From an uncultured Bacteroidales bacterium (GTDB lineage Bacteria; Bacteroidota; Bacteroidia; Bacteroidales; CAIXZF01): 60,927 bases of DNA. Below, piece by piece: positions 18,077-27,320 of the stretch. Below the pieces are notes generated by a model that did not search any database, was not told the DNA's origin, and worked only from the letters and a program-made list of their open reading frames with translations. A program made the translations under genes and the position numbers. Each line of letters opens with the position of its first letter. The stretch's first letter is position 1. The stretch lies in assembly GCA_903923925.1 (NCBI GenBank), contig CAIXZF010000028.1, forward strand, positions 1 through 60,927. Direction: 5' to 3'.

Positions 18077-19276
18077 ATGCCGTCAATTTCTAAAAAGGGG
18101 CTACAAATGCCTGCCTCACCTATCCGAAAACTCGTTCCTTATGCCGAAGAAGCTAAAAAAAGGGGTGTCAAAGTTTATCATTTAAACATCGGACAACCGG
18201 ATATTCCAACTACTGAGTTAGCCCTTCAAGCTATTCGCAACTTTGATCTTAAAGTTATTGAGTATAGTCACTCTGCCGGAATTCTGAGTTATAGAAAGAA
18301 ACTGACGGAGTATTATCATAAACATGGCATCGAAATTACTCCTGACCAGATTATTGTAGCCGCCGGAGCTTCTGAAGCAATCCTTTTTGCCATGTCAACA
18401 TGCATGGATCCTGGCGATGAAATTATCATCCCTGAGCCATTTTATGCCAATTATAATGGATTTGCTGTAAATACAGGTGTTGTTGTAATTCCAATCAATT
18501 CGAATATTGAAGATGGTTTTGCACTTCCTCCGATAAGTGAGTTTGAAAAAGTGATTACGCCCCGAACCAAAGCAATTATGGTCTGTAATCCCAATAATCC
18601 TACGGGATATTTGTATTCACAGGAAGAGCTTGAAATCCTTAAACAACTGGCACTGAAATACGATCTTTATTTATTTGCAGACGAAGTTTACAGGGAGTTT
18701 TGTTATGATGGCAGAAAACACCATTCGTTTATGCAGATGGAAGGTCTTGATGAAAATGTGATTCTTTTTGATTCTGTGTCGAAACGCTACAGCGCCTGCG
18801 GTGTTCGTGTTGGCTGCATGATTACACGTAACAAAGATGTTATAGCCAATGCAATGAAGTTTGCCCAGGCCAGGTTAAGTCCGCCTACACTTGGCCAGGT
18901 TGCTGCCGAAGCCGCTGTTGATACTCCTGATTCCTATTTCGTAGAAGTTGAAAAAGAATATCTCGCCAGACGCAATGTCGTTGTAGAAGCGATCAATAAA
19001 ATACCCGGAGCATTTTGTCCAAATCCAAGCGGTGCATTTTATGTTGTAGCCCGCCTTCCTATTGATGATTCCGATGTATTTTGCCAGTGGCTTCTCGAGT
19101 CGTTTAATTACAAGGGAGAAACTGTAATGCTGGCTCCTGCCACCGGATTCTATTCAACACCGGGCAAAGGTAAAGATGAAATCCGAATCAGCTATGTGCT
19201 TAAAATAGAAGATCTTAAACAATCGATGATTTGCCTTGAAGAAGCATTAAAAGTATATCCGGGAAGGAATTCTTAG
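18077..19276 (+). CDS. PLP-dependent aminotransferase, class I/II (aspartate-type)
   Basis: 399 residues from ATG 18077; the upstream extension to TTG 18020 runs through the terminator and is not coding. Fold type I features: HLNIGQPDIPTT near the N-terminus, VCNPNNPTGY in the substrate loop, DEVYREFCYDG, and the PLP lysine in DSVSKRYSACGVRVG (K236). Closest in appearance to the aspartate/tyrosine aminotransferase family; the amino donor cannot be fixed from sequence. Cytoplasmic. Single gene, ended by a stem-loop shared with the convergent gene. Confidence 0.9.
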   Translation: MPSISKKGLQMPASPIRKLVPYAEEAKKRGVKVYHLNIGQPDIPTTELALQAIRNFDLKVIEYSHSAGILSYRKKLTEYYHKHGIEITPDQIIVAAGASEAILFAMSTCMDPGDEIIIPEPFYANYNGFAVNTGVVVIPINSNIEDGFALPPISEFEKVITPRTKAIMVCNPNNPTGYLYSQEELEILKQLALKYDLYLFADEVYREFCYDGRKHHSFMQMEGLDENVILFDSVSKRYSACGVRVGCMITRNKDVIANAMKFAQARLSPPTLGQVAAEAAVDTPDSYFVEVEKEYLARRNVVVEAINKIPGAFCPNPSGAFYVVARLPIDDSDVFCQWLLESFNYKGETVMLAPATGFYSTPGKGKDEIRISYVLKIEDLKQSMICLEEALKVYPGRNS

Positions 19277-19277
19277 C

Positions 19278-19316
19278 AATAAGGCTGCCGGGGTTTGTTA
19301 CTCCGGCAGCCTTATT
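19278..19316. terminator. Bidirectional stem-loop between convergent genes
   Basis: AATAAGGCTGCCGG (19278-19291) pairs perfectly with CCGGCAGCCTTATT (19303-19316), an 11-nt loop between. The stem begins just after the aminotransferase stop and ends 2 bp before the stop of the minus-strand gene. No long T-run follows the stem, but the A/T base of the stem supplies short ones on both strands. Confidence 0.7.
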
Positions 19317-19318
19317 CA

Positions 19319-21484
19319 CTAAATGTCATCCGGGTTTGTTAGTTTTATCTGCTGGACCTTCTGCATTATAGAATCTGCCGACTTTTTTCTGCCCATCATA
19401 TTATAAGTGCTCGATAAATTTGTGAGTACCCTTGTATTAATGCTGTCATGCAACAGGGCTTTTCTGAAGAAGTCGATGGACAAGGGGAAATTGCGTTTTA
19501 TACCATTTACAATTCCAAGGTTTTCGAGGGTGGAACCGTTTTTGGGGTCCAGGCTGTAGGCTTTGAGCAGGTACTCCTCGGCTTTCGGAATATTCTGATA
19601 GGCTCTTCCATAGATCTCTCCGAGTTTGCTGTAACAATCGGCATAATCTGATTTTCTGCTGAGGACATCATTTAGCATTAGCACTGCCGAATCCTGTTTG
19701 TCGATTCTGGAATATTGGTCGGCAAGTTGCACTATATATTCATCTTTTCCGGGTTCTAACCTGATTAATTCTTTAAATGCCCTGATAGCATTTTCAAAAT
19801 CATTCTTCTTTCCAAGCATCATTCCGCAATAATTGAGTTTTGCCAGTGCTTCTGGTTGCGTCTGATAGATTTTTAAACAATTGAAATAATATTCGATTGA
19901 TTGCTTATAATCTTTTCTCTCAAGGTATACATTACCCAGTAATACCCAGGCAGCTGCATAGTTCGGATATATTTCAATACCTTTCCTGAGGTAACGTTCA
20001 GCATCTGAAAGGAGTTTTTCTTTAGCCGCAGGATTCTTCTCTATAACCGCCTTCTCAGAGCATTTTCCTCCGGCAGAAACATTGCATTTAGTGCTATTCA
20101 CAGAAGTGTTCGCATCTGTTGTAAAAAGTGTAAAATCATCCTTCCAGGCAAAATTTCTTGAGAAGGTTTTTACACCATACAGCGATATCACTATAAAAAA
20201 TGAAGTTGTGACATATTTTTTAATCGCCAAAGAATCAACTGATTTTTTAGTAAAAAGCTGAACAGCAAGCCAGGAAATTCCTATAGTGAAACCAAGCAGC
20301 GGGAAGAACATAAAACGTTCGTTCATGAAGGTTCCGATATTGAAAACAAGGTTGGATGAAATTGAAAATGTGACCATGAATATCAGAATGGCAAAGCTCA
20401 GGATTTTTTTCTTCAGCAATCCCATCAGCGCAAAAACACCAAGTGCAATGTAAAAAAGCAGGGATAAAAATGCTCTCGGATCTCCCCAGCCAATTATCGG
20501 GATTTGTTTGGGGTAATAATCGTGAGTTAAAGGGTGTGGCAGCACTAATAATTTAAGATAAATACCCCAGGTATAGGAGTTAGTAGCTAGTTTTTCCGCC
20601 AAAGTTGAGTTTACATAAGGGTCGTTCAAGAGCTCTGTAACTTTAACTGTATCAGTTAGATAACCAAGAGCTTGCTGTCTGATTACTAAATAGATAGCTG
20701 TTGCAAGAAGCAGTGGTGAAACTGCAATCAGGTAGTCAGCAATTTTGATTTTTCTGAAGAAATACAATGCCAGTGGCAGAATTGCCAACATGGTAATTGT
20801 GTTTTCCTTTGCGAGCAATCCAAGCAGGAAAACCGGAAATGCAAGTGCAAGAGTCCAGTATTTGCGGGTATCAATATATTTTAATGTCAAAAATAAGGTT
20901 GAAACTGAAAGTAACATGGATAGGATTTCGTCTCTTCCTTTGATATTTGCAACAACTTCTGTATGAAGGGGATGTGCGGCAAATAGAGCCGTTGCAAGGA
21001 AAGGAACCGATTTATACCAATGAGGCTTATCCTTATCCGACATTAGTTTCCTCAGGAAAATAAAAAGAAAGCCGCAGCCAAAAGCATAAAATAAAACATT
21101 AAATAAATGCCCCCAGAAAGGTTTAAGTCCGAAGAAGGAATATTCTGCCGCAAAGAAAAGCTGGCTCAAGGGCCTGTAACGGCCACCGGCAACAAGTTTT
21201 TTTTGAACACCAAAGAAACCTGTAAATGCATCATTCGACATTATTTCCCTGAATCCGGAGAAGCCTTTTTTCGTAAACCCGTTGTTGGTAATCATTAAGG
21301 CATCATCCAGAGCATAATCAAGGGAAAGTGTATTCGCATAAATTGCAAATGAAAACAGTACCAGAAACCAGAATTGTAAATGAGTTTTATCAAGAAAAGT
21401 TGCAGCTGTTTCAATTTCAGAAATCTGGGTTTTTATCGCCGGACGCTGTTTTGGAGAAGATTTTTTTTCAAAATTGCGTATCAT
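19319..21484 (-). CDS. TMTC-like polytopic membrane protein with C-terminal TPRs
   Basis: 721 residues. About ten membrane segments (35-450) are followed by five or more TPR units (about 490-715, for example AAWVLLGNVYLERKDYKQSIEYYFNCL). Motifs match TMTC-type GT-C proteins: the acidic pair in YALDDALMI in the first loop, GGRYRPLSQL, AAHPLHTEVVANIKGRDE and SNLVFNIGTFMNERFMF. In animals the TMTC proteins are O-mannosyltransferases; bacterial homologues are presumed lipid-linked sugar transferases without proven substrate. It lies 38 bp downstream of the NamZ-type gene, probably one transcript. Confidence 0.85.
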   Translation of the reverse strand: MIRNFEKKSSPKQRPAIKTQISEIETAATFLDKTHLQFWFLVLFSFAIYANTLSLDYALDDALMITNNGFTKKGFSGFREIMSNDAFTGFFGVQKKLVAGGRYRPLSQLFFAAEYSFFGLKPFWGHLFNVLFYAFGCGFLFIFLRKLMSDKDKPHWYKSVPFLATALFAAHPLHTEVVANIKGRDEILSMLLSVSTLFLTLKYIDTRKYWTLALAFPVFLLGLLAKENTITMLAILPLALYFFRKIKIADYLIAVSPLLLATAIYLVIRQQALGYLTDTVKVTELLNDPYVNSTLAEKLATNSYTWGIYLKLLVLPHPLTHDYYPKQIPIIGWGDPRAFLSLLFYIALGVFALMGLLKKKILSFAILIFMVTFSISSNLVFNIGTFMNERFMFFPLLGFTIGISWLAVQLFTKKSVDSLAIKKYVTTSFFIVISLYGVKTFSRNFAWKDDFTLFTTDANTSVNSTKCNVSAGGKCSEKAVIEKNPAAKEKLLSDAERYLRKGIEIYPNYAAAWVLLGNVYLERKDYKQSIEYYFNCLKIYQTQPEALAKLNYCGMMLGKKNDFENAIRAFKELIRLEPGKDEYIVQLADQYSRIDKQDSAVLMLNDVLSRKSDYADCYSKLGEIYGRAYQNIPKAEEYLLKAYSLDPKNGSTLENLGIVNGIKRNFPLSIDFFRKALLHDSINTRVLTNLSSTYNMMGRKKSADSIMQKVQQIKLTNPDDI

Positions 21485-21522
21485 ATCAGTTTTAAACTAT
21501 TAAGAGTAAAAAAATAGAAATG

Positions 21523-22728
21523 TTATTCAAAATCAGGATAAAGCAGGTACTTTTTTCGTAATTTTTTAAATGCAGTAATGCCGGGTTTCCACGATTCCCT
21601 GATTTCTTCTTCAGTTTTGCCCTGAATAATCATTTTCCGGAGCAGAGGTGTTCCTGCCAACTGATCGAAATATGATGTGAAGAAATGTTTTTTGTCTGGA
21701 GCACTTTTGTATAATTCTAAAAGCCAGAAAAGGTAAAGTTTTGCGCCATCTCTTATGAAACTTTCGCCGAATTCGGTAAGCTTAAATCCCTTGCATTCCT
21801 GATCTTTGTAGGGAGGAGTCAGACTGTATCCCGGCATGGATACAGGCATAAAGCTGTCGGGAGCATCCTTTAAGCCCGGATATCCGATAAGCTGAAAGGG
21901 CGTTCCTGTGCCTCTTCCCACACTCACAATAGTTCCTTCAAATAAGCCGAGTGTTGGATAGAGATAAACTGCTGCCATATTCGGCAGGTTGGGAGAAGGA
22001 GGAATTGGCAGATGATAATAATCAACATGACCATAATTAAAAACAGGAATTACTTTAAGGTTACACTTAAGCCCTTTCGACAGCCAGCTTTCTTCATTAA
22101 TCATCGTGGCGAGTTCGCCCATTGTCATGCCATGCACAAGCGGCAGAGGGTTTAAGCCCACAAACGAAACTTCCTTTTTATCGAGGATTGGTCCGTCAAT
22201 AAAAAATCCGTTCGGGTTCGGTCGGTCAAGAATTAATACCTGAATATTGGCTTTTGCACAAGCCTCCATCATATATTGCATGCTTGAAATATAGGTGTAA
22301 AACCGAACGCCAACATCCTGTAAATCAATAAGCATAACATTAATGCCTTCAAGATCTTTGGCATCTGGCTTCAGATTTTTTCCATACATTGAAATCACAG
22401 GAATTCCTGTGCCCGGATCTTTCATGTTTTCAAACTTTTCGCCTGCCTCCATTTTACCTCGAAATCCATGCTCAGGCGAAAAAATCCTGACTATTTTTAT
22501 TCCCTGGTGAAACAGCGTATCAACAACATGAACCTTTCCGAGAGTTGATGTATGATTCGCCAGAATTCCTACATTTTTTCCCTTAATGAGCCCCAGGTAA
22601 AGTTCAAAGCGTTGAGCACCAGTTTTAATATCTGTCGGAAACAAATACCGGTGTTTTGTCTGCGCAACACCATTCACCGTGGCAAGAAAAAGGATAAAAA
22701 GGAGGATTCCGGTATTTTTATTTTTCAT
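21523..22728 (-). CDS. Exo-beta-N-acetylmuramidase NamZ family (DUF1343)
   Basis: 401 residues from ATG 22728, directly followed by a signal peptide (TGILLFILFLATVNGVAQ). The longer frame to 22809 crosses the promoter palindrome and is rejected. Family features: VGILANHTSTLG, RIFSPEHGFRG, PVISMYGKNLKPD, DLQDVGVRFYTYISSM and ILDRPNPNGFFIDGP, then YPTLGLFEGTIVSVGRGT. DUF1343 was shown to include NamZ, which removes terminal N-acetylmuramic acid from muropeptide glycans, so a role in peptidoglycan salvage is likely. Probably periplasmic. Confidence 0.9.
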   Translation of the reverse strand: MKNKNTGILLFILFLATVNGVAQTKHRYLFPTDIKTGAQRFELYLGLIKGKNVGILANHTSTLGKVHVVDTLFHQGIKIVRIFSPEHGFRGKMEAGEKFENMKDPGTGIPVISMYGKNLKPDAKDLEGINVMLIDLQDVGVRFYTYISSMQYMMEACAKANIQVLILDRPNPNGFFIDGPILDKKEVSFVGLNPLPLVHGMTMGELATMINEESWLSKGLKCNLKVIPVFNYGHVDYYHLPIPPSPNLPNMAAVYLYPTLGLFEGTIVSVGRGTGTPFQLIGYPGLKDAPDSFMPVSMPGYSLTPPYKDQECKGFKLTEFGESFIRDGAKLYLFWLLELYKSAPDKKHFFTSYFDQLAGTPLLRKMIIQGKTEEEIRESWKPGITAFKKLRKKYLLYPDFE

Positions 22729-22776
22729 CGAAAATGCTGATCCGTTTGGGTTTAGAGAGAAATTGAATTTAGAATG

Positions 22777-22794
22777 TATACTTTTGCAAGTATA
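22777..22794. promoter_or_regulatory. Palindrome over a -7 element between divergent genes
   Basis: TATACTT (22777-22783) and AAGTATA (22788-22794) flank TTGC. The plus strand within it reads TACTTTTG, a TAnnTTTG match, 24 bp before TTG 22810. A dimeric regulator site or a coincidence of AT-rich DNA are both possible. Confidence 0.4.
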
Positions 22795-22809
22795 AAAAGA
22801 AAAACGCAA

Positions 22810-24036
22810 TTGAGCTTCGTTACTTTTCTTGCAAAACGATTAATGGGTAGTGGAAAAACTGAATTTTCGCGCCCGGCGATCAATATTGCTGTAATCAGTG
22901 TGGCACTTTCTGTGGCAGTGATGATTATTTCGATTGCCATTGTTAAAGGTTTTCAGAAAGAAATACGCGATAAAGTTATTGGTTTTAATGGAGATATCCA
23001 GATTACAAGGTTTGATAATAATGTTTCCTATGAATTACAGCCACTCGATAGTAAACAGAGTTTTATCACTGGTCTGAAAAAAACTGAAGGTGTTAAAAAT
23101 GTGCAGGCTTACGCCACAAAAGCTGGGATAATAAAAACTGATCAGCAAATAGAAGGTGTTGTTTTAAAAGGCGTTGGTCGCGACTATAATTGGGATTTTT
23201 TCAGGTCGAAACTTGTATCGGGTCGTTTACCTGAATTTCAGGATACTATACCCTCAGAGGAAGTTCTTATTTCAAAAGAAACAGCCCACCGGTTGAAAAT
23301 AAAACTGTCAGACCCGCTGAGAATGTATTTTATCAATGAAGGAGAGAATGCTCCTCGTGGGAGAAAATTTAAAGTGGCCGGCATTTATGAAACCGGATTT
23401 GGCGAACTTGATGTTTTATATGTTTTCTGCGATATCGCCCAGATCAGGAAACTGAATAACTGGGCTCCCGCTCAGGTTGGCGGATTTGAAGTCTTGTTGA
23501 ATGATTATAATAATTTGGACAAAATGGCGCCAATTGTCTATAATTCAGTTGGCTACAATCTTAATTCTCAGTCGGTTAAAGATTTATACCCGCAAATTTT
23601 TGAATGGTTACAGCTTTTGGATGGAAATGTCATTATAATTTTAATCCTGATGGTGCTTGTTGCTGCTGTTTCTATGATTTCAGCTTTATTAATTCTTGTT
23701 CTTGAACGCACAACAATGATAGGAATTTTAAAAGCTCTTGGATCTGGAAACCATGAAATCCAGCAATTTTTCCTTCTGTTGGCAGGTTATATCCTTATTC
23801 AGGGACTATTCTGGGGAAATCTTACAGGAATAGGCCTTTTGTTACTACAGAAATACACAGGATTGATTACGCTACCGCAGGAGTCCTATTATGTTTCAGT
23901 GGTTCCGGTTTACTTTAATGCATGGTATATTGCGGCGCTAAACATGGGAACTTTGCTGGTCTGCCTGTTTATACTGGTGTTGCCAACAATAGTGATTTCT
24001 AGGATTTCTCCTGTAAAGGCAATCCGGTTTGATTAA
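22810..24036 (+). CDS. LolC/LolE-like ABC transporter permease (FtsX family)
   Basis: About 408 residues. Four membrane helices: one near the N-terminus (PAINIAVISVALSVAVMII), a long periplasmic domain, then three in the last third with the FtsX-type sequence MISALLILVLERTTMIGILKALG. Such permeases with a LolD-like ATPase move lipoproteins or act as MacB-type mechanotransmitters; the ATPase is not nearby. The start is chosen at TTG 22810 because family members begin close to the FLAKRLMG segment and because ATG 22774 lies inside the promoter element. ATG 22774 remains possible. Confidence 0.82.
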   Translation: MSFVTFLAKRLMGSGKTEFSRPAINIAVISVALSVAVMIISIAIVKGFQKEIRDKVIGFNGDIQITRFDNNVSYELQPLDSKQSFITGLKKTEGVKNVQAYATKAGIIKTDQQIEGVVLKGVGRDYNWDFFRSKLVSGRLPEFQDTIPSEEVLISKETAHRLKIKLSDPLRMYFINEGENAPRGRKFKVAGIYETGFGELDVLYVFCDIAQIRKLNNWAPAQVGGFEVLLNDYNNLDKMAPIVYNSVGYNLNSQSVKDLYPQIFEWLQLLDGNVIIILILMVLVAAVSMISALLILVLERTTMIGILKALGSGNHEIQQFFLLLAGYILIQGLFWGNLTGIGLLLLQKYTGLITLPQESYYVSVVPVYFNAWYIAALNMGTLLVCLFILVLPTIVISRISPVKAIRFD

Positions 24037-24041
24037 GGAAA

Positions 24042-24743
24042 TTACCTGCTATGCAAGCCGCATTCCTTGTTTTCCGGATTCTCCCACCACCATCTTCCTG
24101 CCCTGATATCTTCGCCTGCCAGAATTGCCCTGGTACAAGGCTGGCAGCCTATACTTGGAAATCCATTATCGTGCAGGGTATTGTATGGGACTTTGTGCTG
24201 TTTAATGTAATCCCAAAGCATCTTTTCAGTCCAGTTAATAAGTGGATTGATTTTAATTAACTGATTCTGCTCGTCCCATTCTGTAAGTTGTAAGCCAGCC
24301 CGGGTAATGCTCTGTTCGCTCCGCAGACCGCAAATCCATGCTTCCAATCCGTGAAACGCTCGCTTTAACGGGTTAACTTTTCGGATGTGGCAACATTCTT
24401 TTCTGTTTTCAATACTTTCATAGAAGAGGTTGATCCCTTTGTCGTTCACCATTTTCTCTACTTCCTCATGCTCAGGAAAGTACACTTCAAGCTTTATCCC
24501 ATAGCGTTTAGAGGTATTGTGAATAAGATCGATGGTTTCCGGAAAAAGGCGGCCGGTATCGAGCGTGAATATTTTAACTTCAGGATCAATCTTTATCACC
24601 ATGTCAGTTAATACCTGATCCTCCAATCCGAGACTCGAAGCAAGGGCAATTTTTCCTTTAAATTTCTCCAGAATATACTTTAAAGCATCTTCTGGCTGTT
24701 TTCCTGTGAATAGCCGGTTATTATCTTTAATGAAATCGTGCAT
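24042..24743 (-). CDS. cysH: Phosphoadenylyl/adenylyl-sulfate reductase
   Basis: 233 residues. PP-loop-type fold with LASSLGLEDQVLTDM near the N-terminus. It has the CC...CxxC set (RKECCHIRKVNPLKRA and GCQPCTRA) that ligates a [4Fe-4S] cluster, which points to reduction of APS rather than PAPS, and the C-terminal catalytic KECGLH motif. It forms sulfite for cysteine synthesis in the cytoplasm. No cysD, cysN or sulfite reductase gene lies in the window, so the pathway is split. Confidence 0.93.
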   Translation of the reverse strand: MHDFIKDNNRLFTGKQPEDALKYILEKFKGKIALASSLGLEDQVLTDMVIKIDPEVKIFTLDTGRLFPETIDLIHNTSKRYGIKLEVYFPEHEEVEKMVNDKGINLFYESIENRKECCHIRKVNPLKRAFHGLEAWICGLRSEQSITRAGLQLTEWDEQNQLIKINPLINWTEKMLWDYIKQHKVPYNTLHDNGFPSIGCQPCTRAILAGEDIRAGRWWWENPENKECGLHSR

Positions 24744-24763
24744 TATCTGTTTTCTTAAATCCG

Positions 24764-24771
24764 TAATTTTG
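24764..24771 (+). promoter_or_regulatory. Bacteroidota -7 element for the Mpl-like gene
   Basis: TAATTTTG lies 35 bp before ATG 24807 in the 63-bp divergent intergenic region. Confidence 0.45.
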
Positions 24772-24806
24772 ATTGAAAATCATCACAAAAATACAATATT
24801 AACAGC

Positions 24807-26171
24807 ATGAGGATTCATTTTATTGCTATCGGCGGCAGCGCAATGCATAACCTTGCCATCGCTCTGCACCTCAAAGGTTATGAGGTTACAGGATCTGACG
24901 ATGAAATTTTTGAACCTGCACTTAGCAGACTGACAAAATATGGTCTTTTACCTGAAGAAGAAGGATGGTTTCCTTCAAAGTTAGATCCTGAACCTGATGC
25001 AATTATACTCGGGATGCATGCAAAGGGAGATAATCCGGAATTACGCTCTGCCAGGGAAAAAGGACTTAGAATCTATTCGTATCCTGAATTTCTATATGAG
25101 CAATCAAAAAATAAAATCAGAGTTGTAATTGGCGGCAGCCACGGAAAAACAACCATAACAGCAATGATATTGCATGTTCTGAAGGCCTGTGATATTGATG
25201 TGGATTACATGGTTGGCGCACGGCTCGAAGGCTATGAAGTAATGGTAAAGCTCACTGAAGAAGCTAAATTCATGGTGTTTGAAGGAGATGAATACCTCAC
25301 TTCTGCTCTTGATAAACGCCCCAAATTCCACCTTTATATGCCGGATATTGCTCTCCTCAGCGGAATTGCTTGGGATCATATGAATGTTTTTCCAACTTTT
25401 GATAATTACATCGATCAATTCCGGAAATTTATTGAGTTAATTCCTGAAACAGGTTCACTGGTGTATTGTTCAGAAGATGAGGTGCTGAAGAATCTATGCC
25501 TGTCGACAGCCCCGGATATTCAAAAGTTTGCGTATTCATTTCTTCCTCATACAATTGAAAATGGTGCTACCAAACTTATTTACAAAGAGAACCACTATCC
25601 ATTAGGCATTTTTGGCAAACATAATCTAATGAACCTGAATGGTGCAATGCATGTTTGCAGATTAATGGGTATCGATGAGGATGCTTTTCTAAACGCTATA
25701 GGCTCATTTAAAGGTGCAAGCAACAGACTGGAATTGCTGGCAGCCGGCAAAAACGCCGTGGCTTTTAAAGATTTCGCTCATGCTCCTTCAAAAGTGAAAG
25801 CTACAATTTCAGCAATGAAAGAGCAGTATCCCGACCGTAAACTTATTGCCTGCCTTGAACTTCATACCTATAGCAGCCTAAGTCAGGATTTTTTGCCACA
25901 ATATGAAGGTGTTATGGAAATGGCAGATGTAAAAATAGTGTATTTTAATCCGCATGCACTTGCCTTGAAGAAATTACCTGCATTAGCAGATGAACAGATC
26001 ATAAATGCTTTTAAATCAGATGGTTTAATAGTGTTTTCGGATTCCAGGAAACTTGAGATTTACCTGAGAAGTCTCTCCTGGGAAATGACAAACTTGCTGC
26101 TAATGAGTTCAGGTAATTTTGATGGTATGAATTTTGCTGACTTAGCCAGTCTGGTGGTTGCAGATAAATAA
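24807..26171 (+). CDS. mpl: Mpl-like Mur ligase (murein peptide recycling)
   Basis: 454 residues. Mur ligase fold: Rossmann N-terminus (MRIHFIAIGGSAMHNLAIAL), P-loop GGSHGKTTITAM (about 109-120), a central domain with FEGDEYLTSALDKRPKF, SGIAWDHMNVFPTF, and the C-terminal KDFAHAPSKVKAT and CLELHTYSSLS. The EGDEY...DKRPKF region is typical of Mpl rather than MurC. Mpl joins recycled L-Ala-gamma-D-Glu-meso-DAP tripeptide to UDP-MurNAc. The NamZ-type gene 2 kb away fits peptidoglycan salvage. A MurC paralogue with another role cannot be excluded. Confidence 0.85.
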   Translation: MRIHFIAIGGSAMHNLAIALHLKGYEVTGSDDEIFEPALSRLTKYGLLPEEEGWFPSKLDPEPDAIILGMHAKGDNPELRSAREKGLRIYSYPEFLYEQSKNKIRVVIGGSHGKTTITAMILHVLKACDIDVDYMVGARLEGYEVMVKLTEEAKFMVFEGDEYLTSALDKRPKFHLYMPDIALLSGIAWDHMNVFPTFDNYIDQFRKFIELIPETGSLVYCSEDEVLKNLCLSTAPDIQKFAYSFLPHTIENGATKLIYKENHYPLGIFGKHNLMNLNGAMHVCRLMGIDEDAFLNAIGSFKGASNRLELLAAGKNAVAFKDFAHAPSKVKATISAMKEQYPDRKLIACLELHTYSSLSQDFLPQYEGVMEMADVKIVYFNPHALALKKLPALADEQIINAFKSDGLIVFSDSRKLEIYLRSLSWEMTNLLLMSSGNFDGMNFADLASLVVADK

Positions 26172-26178
26172 TTTGAAT

Positions 26179-26186
26179 TACTTTTG
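26179..26186 (+). promoter_or_regulatory. Bacteroidota promoter for the tandem DUF1573 genes
   Basis: TACTTTTG fits the -7 element and TTG at 26158-26160 sits 21 bp upstream as a -33 candidate. The ATG follows 44 bp downstream. Confidence 0.6.
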
Positions 26187-26229
26187 CAAGCCGAAAATAA
26201 AACGCTCACATATTCATAAGAATCAATAA

Positions 26230-27312
26230 ATGAAGAGAATAACAGCAATACTAATTTTTCAAATCATCGTTTTAAATCTGTTCGCCCAGGTTGGTCCTGT
26301 GCTGAAGATAGAAGTTACCCGACATTATTTCGGTCAGATTCTTGAAAAAGATGGAATAGTGAAATGTACTTTTGATTTTGAGAATACAGGAACAGATACC
26401 CTTAAAATAAGCAAGCTTAAAGTGAGTTCTCCGGGTATTACTGCCGTTTCTGAACCAGAAAATGTTCTTCCGAACGGAAGTGGTATTATCAGGGTTACTT
26501 TTGATCCTGCAAAAACTGAAGGCAGGGTCGAACGCTATATTAGCCTGCGTACCAACGATCCAATAAATCCGGTGAAGCAATTGTCGGTATCAGCAGATGT
26601 AACATCCAAAGAACAAACGCTTGAGGATAAATTCCCCGACAAAATTGGCAATCTCAGGATGAAAAGTAAACATCTGGCTCTCGACGATTTTAAAAATACA
26701 GAAATCCGCAAAGATACTTTCCGCCTGTTAAATGCCTGGTCGCAGCCAATGAAAATTGAAATGAAGGAGCCTTCTGCATACACAACATGGCAGGCTATTC
26801 CAGCTGTAATTCAGCCCATGAAACAGGGCTTTCTGGTTGTTACCTACGATGCCGCAAAAAGTGGTAACTGGGGACTGGCAATGAATATTTTTACAATGCT
26901 TACCAATGATAGTTTATTGCCTGAGAAAACCATCAGCATTGGCGTGAACATTAAAGAAGATTTCTCATATCTGAAAAAACTGCCAGAACCCAAGCTCCCC
27001 AAAATTGAATTTTCAGAACAGAATTTTTCTTTCGGAGCAATTACTTCCGGAGAAGTTAAAGAACACAGTTTTATTGTAAAGAACACTGGTAAGGGTTTGT
27101 TGATTATCAGGAAGGTAAAAACTTCCTGCGGTTGTACTGCCGCCGAACTGAAAAAAAAGGAAATCAAACCCGGAGAAGAAACTCAGATCGACGTAAAATA
27201 TGATTCCACAAACAATACAGGAAAACAAATTAAAACAATAACTGTTATTTGTAATGATCCTGAAACACCAACAACATTGTTAAGTATTTCCTCTGAGGTT
27301 ATTGCCAAATAA
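26230..27312 (+). CDS. DUF1573 exported protein, two DUF1573 domains
   Basis: 360 residues with a signal peptide (AILIFQIIVLNLFAQ). Domain 1 (about 22-125) has the DUF1573 beginning YFGQILEKDGIVKCTFDFEN but lacks the CGC motif. A middle domain (130-245) follows, then domain 2 (about 255-358) with FSFGAITSGEVKEHSF and the hallmark TSCGCTAAEL. The middle and last parts align with the next gene (for example NTEIRKDTFRLLNAW versus NTEIRNDTLRVYNDW), so the two are paralogues made by tandem duplication. Function unknown; probably periplasmic or outer membrane. Confidence 0.88.
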   Translation: MKRITAILIFQIIVLNLFAQVGPVLKIEVTRHYFGQILEKDGIVKCTFDFENTGTDTLKISKLKVSSPGITAVSEPENVLPNGSGIIRVTFDPAKTEGRVERYISLRTNDPINPVKQLSVSADVTSKEQTLEDKFPDKIGNLRMKSKHLALDDFKNTEIRKDTFRLLNAWSQPMKIEMKEPSAYTTWQAIPAVIQPMKQGFLVVTYDAAKSGNWGLAMNIFTMLTNDSLLPEKTISIGVNIKEDFSYLKKLPEPKLPKIEFSEQNFSFGAITSGEVKEHSFIVKNTGKGLLIIRKVKTSCGCTAAELKKKEIKPGEETQIDVKYDSTNNTGKQIKTITVICNDPETPTTLLSISSEVIAK

Positions 27313-27320
27313 ATTATTAA

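Noticed and set aside
21523-22809. Longer NamZ-type frame starting at 22809
   Set aside because: The signal peptide starts right after ATG 22728 and the extension covers the promoter and the divergent gene.
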